The notes under the pieces are model-generated. The model ran no database searches. It was not told the origin of the DNA and saw only the letters and a list, made by a program, of their open reading frames with translations. The position numbers and the translations under genes are program-made. From CAZAGD01 sp049699975 (GTDB taxonomy: Bacteria > Desulfobacterota > SM23-61), in the NCBI GenBank assembly GCA_049699975.1, contig JBNAWB010000108.1, positions 1 to 11,949 of the forward strand: a stretch of 11,949 bases of DNA, in the 5' to 3' direction. Below are positions 6,693-11,949 of this stretch, one piece after another; position 1 is the first letter of the stretch, and each line of letters opens with the position of its first letter.

Positions 6693-8387
6693 ATGGAGTT
6701 TTGTATGTTTCTTGTTTGGGAAAAGACTAATTCGCAGCCATCCTTCTTGGATTTTAATAAGTTGCTGTATAGAATCCAGGAGATTGCTCAGCAATTTCAA
6801 ATCACTTCCTTAAACCGGCAAATCGAAGCCTGCTCTAATATTCTGAACCAGAAAAGATTCATTGATGTAGCTATTTTTGGTCAGTTCAAAGCGGGAAAGA
6901 GCTCTTTTTTGAATTGTTTGATCGGCAAAGATGTTTTGCCGGTAGGAGTCATTCCGGTGACCACCGCCATAACCAGGTTGCAGTATGGAGAAAAAGAGCG
7001 CGTAATTATTCATTACTATGACGGCAACGCCGAAGAAGTTCCTTTAGAACGGATTGAGGAATATACCGCCGAAGCTTGTAATCCTTCTAACCGGAAGAAT
7101 GTAGAAATGGTAGATGTAGAGCTCCCCTGCTTAGAAGACTTTTCCGGTCTGCGTTTAGTGGATACTCCCGGGTTAGGCAGCATCTTTAAATATCACCGCG
7201 AGACATCGGCTAATTGGCTGCCCGAAGCTGGTACGGCCATGGTGGCGATCAGTGCGGATCGCCCCTTATCCGAGAATGATTTGGAATTGATTCGCGATCT
7301 CCGGGAGCACACCCCGCGGGTAATACTCCTGCTTACCAAAGTTGACCTGTTAAATGATGAACAACAACAGGAGATAATCCAATTCTTCCGGGAGATGCTG
7401 CGGAAAGAATTAGATATAGAGCCGGAGATATTTCCATTTTCCACGCGGCTGAACGCTGATAAATGGAAAGAAAAATTACATTTAGAATTATTTGCTAAGA
7501 TTTCCGGCAATTGGGAAAAAGAATACCGAAAAATTTTGCGTCATAAGATGAACTCTTTGTTAAAGAATTGTTTGAGTTACTTGGAAATAGCTTGGCAAAG
7601 TTCTCTGCAGGATGAAAAAGATAGAGAAGCGCTGCGCCAATTAATCTTGGATGAGAAAGTTAATTTTAGGGCTATGGAAAAAGAAATTACCTGGATTGCC
7701 CGAGAAAATTCTGAGCAGACGCGAACGCTCATTGCCCAACGCTTGGAAAGGTTAGCAGAAGCCCCCCTGAAGAAAAAACTAACTGAAAAATTGAAACAAG
7801 AGCTGGCCACTTGGAAAGGAAATCTTTGGCAATTGACGCGCCGCTATGAAGAATGGTTGGCGGAAAATATGCGCGAAGAGATGACCCGCATTTCCCAAAC
7901 AGAACACCGCCATTTCTTTGGCACACTGCAGAAAGCCCATGCGGGGCTGTCGCGCAGCTTGGACATCTTTCGCAGTCTCCTGGCCAATAATGTAGAAAAA
8001 GTCTTGGGTTTAAAAATGGCGGAAGCAGAATGGAAGATAGAAATAGCCCCTCCCACTCAACCAGATATTAAGATCAGCCGCACTTACGATTATCACTTAG
8101 ACTTAATTTGGTTTCTCATTCCCATGTTTATTTTCCGACCGCTTTTTGAAAAGCATTTTTTACGCCTGATTCCGGGAGAAGTCTTCGTCAACCTTTCCCG
8201 GTTAGCCGCTCAATGGGAGGAGAGAATCAATAAAGCAATTGCCGCCATGCAGAAGCAAGCACTAAGTTATGTCCGGGAAGAGATTGCCACCATCGAATCT
8301 CTCCTTTCCAAAGCCCAAGGACGTTCCGAGGAGATTAAGGCTATAATTCAAGAATTAAGCGCGCAATTAAAGTCATTAGAAATTTAA
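6693..8387 (+). CDS. Dynamin-like GTPase under fluoride riboswitch control
   Basis: This is a large GTPase of the bacterial dynamin-like type, which typically hydrolyse GTP to remodel or fuse membranes. The G domain (about residues 50-260) has all motifs: G1 G63-QFKAGKS-S71, G2 threonine in PVTTAITR, G3 D157-T-P-G160, and G4 T215-K-V-D218. The long middle (about 270-440) is helical and charged, like a dynamin stalk. A hydrophobic stretch LDLIWFLIPMFIFRPLF (about 469-485) is a likely membrane-insertion paddle, and a second helical stretch ends the 564-residue protein. ATG 6693 has GGAG 7 bases upstream; ATG 6705 is an alternative with its own GGAG. A TTG at 6636 keeps the frame open but lies inside the terminator and cannot be the start. 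A DUF6062-type gene follows after 52 bases. The cellular target is unknown. Confidence 0.9.
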   Translation: MEFCMFLVWEKTNSQPSFLDFNKLLYRIQEIAQQFQITSLNRQIEACSNILNQKRFIDVAIFGQFKAGKSSFLNCLIGKDVLPVGVIPVTTAITRLQYGEKERVIIHYYDGNAEEVPLERIEEYTAEACNPSNRKNVEMVDVELPCLEDFSGLRLVDTPGLGSIFKYHRETSANWLPEAGTAMVAISADRPLSENDLELIRDLREHTPRVILLLTKVDLLNDEQQQEIIQFFREMLRKELDIEPEIFPFSTRLNADKWKEKLHLELFAKISGNWEKEYRKILRHKMNSLLKNCLSYLEIAWQSSLQDEKDREALRQLILDEKVNFRAMEKEITWIARENSEQTRTLIAQRLERLAEAPLKKKLTEKLKQELATWKGNLWQLTRRYEEWLAENMREEMTRISQTEHRHFFGTLQKAHAGLSRSLDIFRSLLANNVEKVLGLKMAEAEWKIEIAPPTQPDIKISRTYDYHLDLIWFLIPMFIFRPLFEKHFLRLIPGEVFVNLSRLAAQWEERINKAIAAMQKQALSYVREEIATIESLLSKAQGRSEEIKAIIQELSAQLKSLEI

Positions 8388-8439
8388 AATGAAACTTGCT
8401 TGGCAAGGGTAGTTTATTTTTGATTTTGGAATAAGGAAA

Positions 8440-9216
8440 ATGAGCCCGCGCCCCAAAGGAGAGAAATTAAAATATTTGTCTTATTTTAAACTCTGTGAGG
8501 CTTTAAGCCAACCTGGGTGTCCTATTTGTACTTTGATCGAAAGAGACAGTTGGCGATATTTAGATGCCTTGCTCTACGAAAGGGTGAATGATGGAGGTAC
8601 GCGCAAAGAATTACGCAGGTCTTTAGGTTTTTGCAATTGGCATGCTTGGCAATCTTTGGCAATAAGTAACTGCGCCTTGGGCTTAGCCATAATTTATGAA
8701 GATATTTTAGGATTAATAATCGAAAAATTGCGCGAGGCTCAAGATCGCTTTCCCACTCCGGCGGCCCGCCCCTTCTGGTTAAAAGTTTTGGCGAAGAAAG
8801 GGGAAGAAAATTCTTCCGAAATTTCTAAATCAAAATCTGCTTTTTGTCCGGTCTGCCGGCATGTCCAGCTATTTGAGGAACATTATTTAGCCATTTTATT
8901 GGATCATTTTGGCGAGGAAGAATTTTTAAGCGATTTTGCCGCCTCAGCCGGCATTTGCTTCAGTCATCTGCAGGAGGCGATCAAAAAATTCCCTGACCAT
9001 AAAAATCTTCCTTCGCTTATCAGCAGACAAAGGGAGATCTATGAAGTTCTCCGGCAGGAGCTTGCCGAATTTATTCGCAAACAAGATTATCAACATAGGC
9101 ATGAGCCGGTAGGTAAAGAAATTGATTCCTGGAAACGGGTTTTGGAAATGGTTACGGGGAAGCAAAATATTTTTCCCCACCAGATGCGCCAAAGAAGTGA
9201 TAAAAATAAAAAATAA
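8440..9216 (+). CDS. DUF6062-type protein with two CxxC...CxxH putative metal-binding modules
   Basis: Function is unknown. The 258-residue protein resembles the uncharacterised DUF6062 family, recalled from its N-terminal pattern (EAL...GCPIC, then YLDALLYERVND and LGFCNWHAW). It has two matching modules: C27-PI-C30 with C65-NW-H68, and C136-PV-C139 with C173-FS-H176. The gap between pairs is almost equal in both (34 and 33 residues), pointing to an internal duplication and one zinc or similar metal ion per module. A charged linker (about 118-132) separates the halves. There is no signal peptide or membrane segment, so it is probably cytoplasmic. The ATG follows TAAGGAAA closely. No promoter or terminator separates it from the GTPase gene 52 bases upstream, so both probably share the fluoride-controlled transcript. 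No clear terminator follows it. Confidence 0.85.
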   Translation: MSPRPKGEKLKYLSYFKLCEALSQPGCPICTLIERDSWRYLDALLYERVNDGGTRKELRRSLGFCNWHAWQSLAISNCALGLAIIYEDILGLIIEKLREAQDRFPTPAARPFWLKVLAKKGEENSSEISKSKSAFCPVCRHVQLFEEHYLAILLDHFGEEEFLSDFAASAGICFSHLQEAIKKFPDHKNLPSLISRQREIYEVLRQELAEFIRKQDYQHRHEPVGKEIDSWKRVLEMVTGKQNIFPHQMRQRSDKNKK

Positions 9217-9301
9217 GACGACGGCCTCCAATAACCAAGCTAGTGGCTTTATTCCACTTACGAGGTAGAATTTTTTCCACTTCCTAAGTAGCAGGAGCAT
9301 T

Positions 9302-9353
9302 AGCGATCGAAGCAATCTCATAATTCAATGAGAAAAAATGAGATGTCCACGCT
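9302..9353. repeat. Imperfect inverted repeat around AGCG...ATCTCAT
   Basis: AGCG...ATCTCAT (9302-9321) is mirrored by ATGAGAT...CGCT (9338-9353), and a second ATGAGA at 9328-9333 can pair with the same left arm. The right side runs into the interspersed element at 9341-9388, so this may be two copies facing each other. Confidence 0.5.
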
Positions 9354-9388
9354 CCGCCGCCTCAAGTGCGGCGCCGCTCGCTATGACC
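9341..9388 (-). repeat. Interspersed GTCAT...GAGCG element, copy 3 (with inserted hairpin)
   Basis: The minus strand starts GGTCATAGCGAGCGG and ends GGAGCGTGGACATCTC, as in the copy at 6246-6283. Between these ends lies an extra GC-rich hairpin (GCCGC 9356-9360 with GCGGC 9368-9372). Confidence 0.55.
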
Positions 9389-9483
9389 AAAAAAGAGTTT
9401 ACGAATCAGCCTTGTGGGGGAAGAGGTGAGCGTGAGGGGAAAATAATTTCCCAGGCAAGAAAATTTTGCACCTTATATTTACA

Positions 9484-9506
9484 GATTACGGACAAGTGTA
9501 ATCCGT
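9484..9506. repeat. Small inverted repeat GATTAC...GTAATC
   Basis: GATTAC (9484-9489) is mirrored by GTAATC (9498-9503). ACGGA (9488-9492) and TCCGT (9502-9506) give an overlapping second pairing. GATTACGG recurs at 9587-9594 inside the next hairpin element. There is no T-run, so it is not an intrinsic terminator. Confidence 0.45.
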
Positions 9507-9562
9507 CACTAAAAAATAGGAAAATTTATAAGGAGGGGCGACTTAAATATTCTTGTCAATCT

Positions 9563-9618
9563 GTAGGGCAAACCTTTATGGCTTGCTGATTACGGCAAGA
9601 GACAAGCCCTTGCCCTAC
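9563..9618. repeat. GTAGGGCAA hairpin element, copy 1
   Basis: GTAGGGCAA (9563-9571) is mirrored exactly by TTGCCCTAC (9610-9618). Inside lies ACCTTTATGGCTTGC. The same left arm and interior recur at the window's right end (11895-11949), so this is a dispersed element of about 56 bases. Confidence 0.7.
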
Positions 9619-9673
9619 GAGGCGCAGAGGAGATTGAAAATAACGACAGAATATTGGCAGGTAAAGTATGGAG

Positions 9674-9702
9674 TTGCCAATAGGGATTTTTTTTATTATA
9701 AT
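9674..9702 (+). promoter_or_regulatory. Promoter of the LysM-NlpC/P60 gene
   Basis: A -35 TTGCCA (9674-9679) and a perfect -10 TATAAT (9697-9702) are 17 bases apart, with a T-rich spacer. Transcription should start near 9709, leaving a leader of about 46 bases before the ATG. Confidence 0.8.
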
Positions 9703-9754
9703 GCAAACGTTTTAGGATAGGCGAAGATAAAAATCACGTTCAGGAGGACAAAAT

Positions 9755-10579
9755 ATGCCGCGAAAATATGCTCTCCTAACGCGATTGTTTTTGCTTTTAT
9801 TTTTTATTTTTAATAGCCCAAGCTTTAGCCGGGCAGAATCAATTTATACCGTAAAACAAGGGGACTCTTTGTATACGATTGCCAAAAAATTTAAGGTAAA
9901 AATAGCCCAGTTGCAGGAAATCAACCGATTACCCAATAGCAAAATTAAACCCGGGCAGCGGCTTATAATCCCTGAATTATTGGGAAGTAACCAAGCAGCG
10001 GCTAAAGAAAAGAAGAGAGAAAAATTAAAAGTAGCGCAAGTGCTCTATCTGCAAAAACCATCTCTGCCGGAAGAGGATAGACCAGGAGAAGAAGCACCGA
10101 AAGAAATAAAGCGAGTGAATGGGCTTGGTTTTTTAATTACGGAAAAGGATCGAGAACTGTTGGTGCGCGTAGCCAAAAGCTTTTTGGGATTGCGCTATAC
10201 CCGCGGGGGAACAAGTATCAATGGGATGGATTGTTCAGCCTTTGTGCAGCGCGTCTTCAAAGTTTTTGGCATTGAGCTTCCCCGCACTACGCGCGAGCAA
10301 TATCAAGTGGGCTATGCTGTACCCCGAAATAGCTTGCGCCGGGGCGATTTAGTTTTTTTTAAAAGGGGATCCTCTCGCCAGCCCGCCCATGTGGGCATTT
10401 ATATTGGAAATAATCAATTTATCCACACTTCCTTAAAGAAGGGCCGAGTAGAGGTCGATAACTTGGAAAATGGCTATTTTTCTTCCCTCTTTTTAGGAGC
10501 GCGGAGAATAGAAGAGGACATAGAAAAGCAAGGAGAAAATACTTTTGTCCACGTCCACCTTGGTAATTCATGGGAATGA
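9755..10579 (+). CDS. Secreted LysM - NlpC/P60 peptidoglycan endopeptidase
   Basis: This secreted cell-wall hydrolase probably cleaves the gamma-D-Glu-diaminopimelate bond of peptide stems. A signal peptide (1-27; RLFLLLFFIF core, SRA cleavage motif) leads to one LysM domain (about 30-74, YTVKQGDSLYTIAKKF), which binds glycan. A charged linker (about 80-122) follows, then the NlpC/P60 domain (about 130-252). The catalytic residues are C160 in NGMDCSAFV, H212 in HVGIYIG and H224 in FIHTS. Translation starts at an ATG 7 bases after a perfect AGGAGG (9742-9747). The gene has its own promoter. Its last 35 bases overlap the start of korA in another frame and encode an extra tail (VHVHLGNSWE) beyond the catalytic domain. 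It belongs functionally with the wall genes at the left of the window. Confidence 0.95.
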   Translation: MPRKYALLTRLFLLLFFIFNSPSFSRAESIYTVKQGDSLYTIAKKFKVKIAQLQEINRLPNSKIKPGQRLIIPELLGSNQAAAKEKKREKLKVAQVLYLQKPSLPEEDRPGEEAPKEIKRVNGLGFLITEKDRELLVRVAKSFLGLRYTRGGTSINGMDCSAFVQRVFKVFGIELPRTTREQYQVGYAVPRNSLRRGDLVFFKRGSSRQPAHVGIYIGNNQFIHTSLKKGRVEVDNLENGYFSSLFLGARRIEEDIEKQGENTFVHVHLGNSWE

Positions 10580-11666
10580 AGCTTGCGTGCGCGCGGCCAT
10601 CATGGCTGGCTGTCGCTTTTTTGCCGGCTATCCAATTACGCCAGCCTCAGAGATAACAGAACTTATGGCGCGGATGCTGCCGCAAGTGGGGGGCATCTTT
10701 TTGCAAATGGAGGATGAGATTGCTTCTATCTGTGCGGCTTTGGGAGCTGTGTGGGGTGGTTTTAAAGCGTGCACGGCTACTTCTGGCCCTGGGTTCACCT
10801 TAAAACAGGAAGGCATTGGTTGGGCGGCGGAAACAGATACTCCCGTAGTTATAATCGATGTTATGCGGGGTGGACCGGCCACTGGTCAGCCCACTTCATC
10901 TTCCCAGCAAGATGTAATGCAAGCTAAATATGGTTCCCATGGGGACTATGAAATAATCGCCCTTACGCCGGCCAGTGTTCAGGAAGCCTTTGACTTAACG
11001 GTAAAGGCTTTTAACTTAGCCGAAATTTACCGGAATCCAGTGGTGGTTCTTTCTGATGAGATCGTGGGGCATACGCGGGAAAAGGTGCGGATTCCGGATC
11101 AAGTAGAGATAGTCCCCCGCCAAAAGCCAACCCTGCCGCCCGAAGAATATATCCCTTATCGCGCAGGTGCTAATGGTTTGCTGGACGGAATGCCGGCCTT
11201 TAATCAGGGTTACGGGCTGTTAATTGATGGCCAGTTGCATGATGAACGGGGCATTAGAGCAGGACATAAGGCAGATATATCTGCCCAACTCGTGGAAAGA
11301 ATCTGTCGGAAAATAACTGATCATGCTCGTGAACTAATTGATGTGCAATATTACCTATTAGATGATGCGGAGATAGCCATAGTCGCCTACGGCAGCCCCT
11401 TTAGATCTGCCCTACGGGCCGCTAAAGATGCCCGGAATAGAGGGTGGAAAGTTGGCTGTTTGCAGTTGCGGATTATTTGGCCATTTCCGGACCAAGTAAT
11501 TGACCAAGTTTGTCAGCGGGTAAAGAAAATCATTGTGCCCGAGATGAACATAGGTAAAATTTTTAGAGAAATCCAGAGAGTTGCGGCAGGTAGGGTGGAA
11601 GTGATTTCTTTTTCTAAGTTGGGTGGTGAAATGCCCACTCCCCAAGAAATTTTAAATAAAATTTAA
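10545..11666 (+). CDS. korA: 2-oxoacid:ferredoxin oxidoreductase, alpha subunit (KorA)
   Basis: This is the alpha subunit of a thiamine-diphosphate, iron-sulfur enzyme that interconverts 2-oxoglutarate (or a related 2-oxoacid) plus CoA with acyl-CoA, CO2 and reduced ferredoxin. Domain I carries GYPITPASE (28-36), QMEDEIA (54-60) and ATSGPG (78-83). GPATGQPTSSSQQDVMQA and GSHGDYEIIALTP follow, then the C-terminal domain with VAYGS, IWPFPDQ and a closing PEMNIGKI...GGEMPTPQEIL. At 373 residues it is full length for KorA. The TTG start at 10545 is chosen because AGGAG (10531-10535) lies 9 bases upstream and the family's MQGNEAC-like N-terminus begins there. A second TTG at 10560 is possible. It overlaps the NlpC/P60 gene by 35 bases, so translation is probably coupled. 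The beta subunit, which completes the active site, is not in the window. Substrate could also be a branched-chain 2-oxoacid. Confidence 0.93.
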   Translation: MSTSTLVIHGNEACVRAAIMAGCRFFAGYPITPASEITELMARMLPQVGGIFLQMEDEIASICAALGAVWGGFKACTATSGPGFTLKQEGIGWAAETDTPVVIIDVMRGGPATGQPTSSSQQDVMQAKYGSHGDYEIIALTPASVQEAFDLTVKAFNLAEIYRNPVVVLSDEIVGHTREKVRIPDQVEIVPRQKPTLPPEEYIPYRAGANGLLDGMPAFNQGYGLLIDGQLHDERGIRAGHKADISAQLVERICRKITDHARELIDVQYYLLDDAEIAIVAYGSPFRSALRAAKDARNRGWKVGCLQLRIIWPFPDQVIDQVCQRVKKIIVPEMNIGKIFREIQRVAAGRVEVISFSKLGGEMPTPQEILNKI

Positions 11667-11670
11667 TTTG

Positions 11671-11700
11671 GGCCACAGAGGCCACCGAGACCGCCGAGAT
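11671..11700 (+). repeat. CACAGAG-type repeat fragment after korA
   Basis: GGCCACAGAGGCCACCGAGA is followed by CCGCCGAGAT and an A/T-rich tail. The layout matches the array at 6059-6198. Confidence 0.6.
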
Positions 11701-11893
11701 AAAAAAGGTAATTTTTTAAAATTTTTATTAATAAATTCTTATGTCTAAATCACTTTTTCTTTATTACATAATTGTAAGCTTTTTAAATTTTGTTAAGCAA
11801 CTCCTAATCTCCTTTGCTAAAAGTAAGAAAGTATATGTTAAATTAATTTATCTTTTGTGCTGGATGGCGGTCCTTGAGTGGTTAAGGGTAAAA
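11701..11893. other. AT-rich non-coding stretch after korA
   Basis: Base composition falls sharply, especially from 11701 to about 11850, compared with the genes around it. The only open frame (ATG 11741 to TAG 11911, 56 codons) has no ribosome binding site and ends inside a repeat. There is no GC-rich hairpin followed by a T-run, so no clear terminator for korA. Confidence 0.6.
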
Positions 11894-11894
11894 C

Positions 11895-11949
11895 GTAGGG
11901 CAAGCCTTTAGGGCTTGCCGAAAATGCGCCCAGGGATGAACTCTTGCCC
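11895..11949. repeat. GTAGGGCAA hairpin element, copy 2 (cut by window end)
   Basis: GTAGGGCAAGCCTTTAGGGC (11895-11914) matches the copy at 9563. The final CTTGCCC is the beginning of the mirrored right arm, which would be completed by TAC just outside the window. Confidence 0.7.

Larger units (their letters stand above)
9217..9673. other. Non-coding, repeat-rich gap before the NlpC/P60 gene
   Basis: No credible gene is present. The stretch carries several inverted or interspersed elements, listed separately (9302-9388, 9484-9506, 9563-9618). The nominal open frame at 9338-9589 runs through these repeats and looks fortuitous. A lone GGCGCAGAGGAG near 9620 resembles the CAGAG repeat family. 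Confidence 0.7.

Noticed and set aside
8944..9321. 125-codon minus-strand open frame
   Set aside because: Mostly the complement of the DUF6062-type gene, whose cysteine/histidine modules make the plus strand clearly coding.
9338..9589. 83-codon plus-strand open frame
   Set aside because: It runs through three interspersed repeat elements, has a low-complexity start and shows no domain or ribosome binding site.
11741..11911. 56-codon open frame with hydrophobic residues in the AT-rich tail
   Set aside because: No ribosome binding site, composition explained by AT-richness, and it ends inside a dispersed repeat.

Overview
The window comes from a Gram-negative-type bacterium, probably an uncultured, AT-leaning anaerobe. 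An OmpA/Pal peptidoglycan-binding domain, a periplasmic HtrA protease and a D,D-carboxypeptidase imply an outer membrane and a thin wall. KorA, a ferredoxin-dependent 2-oxoacid oxidoreductase subunit, suggests anaerobic metabolism. TTG starts and short repeat families scattered between genes fit candidate-phylum or deltaproteobacteria-like genomes, but the phylum cannot be settled from this sequence. All supported genes are on the + strand.

Layout. Positions 1-265 hold the C-terminal end of an OmpA/Pal-family protein. Next come a D,D-carboxypeptidase of peptidase family S11 (367-1347) and a two-PDZ HtrA/DegP protease (1480-2910). A half-size TauE/SafE-type membrane protein (2941-3303) follows, overlapping by 4 bases a large MgtA-like P-type ATPase (3300-5861). 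About 690 bases of non-coding, repeat-rich DNA then precede a strong promoter.

The most notable part is 6550-9216. A TTGACA/extended -10 promoter starts a transcript that begins almost directly with a fluoride (crcB-motif) riboswitch. Its pseudoknot strand is also the 5' arm of a textbook intrinsic terminator, so fluoride should switch the operon on. The operon encodes a dynamin-like GTPase and a DUF6062-type protein with a duplicated CxxC...CxxH putative metal site. No fluoride exporter (CrcB/Fluc or CLC-F) is visible. The arrangement suggests a fluoride-inducible membrane-remodelling or membrane-protection module of unknown function.

Positions 9217-9754 are a second repeat-rich gap that ends in a good sigma70-type promoter. 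It drives a secreted LysM-NlpC/P60 cell-wall endopeptidase (9755-10579). korA (10545-11666) overlaps that gene by 35 bases and starts with TTG. No korB or other oxidoreductase subunit follows before the window ends in AT-rich, repeat-bearing DNA.

Themes: cell-envelope maintenance (Pal domain, carboxypeptidase, HtrA, NlpC/P60), ion handling (P-type ATPase, TauE-like protein, fluoride sensing) and one piece of central anaerobic carbon metabolism.
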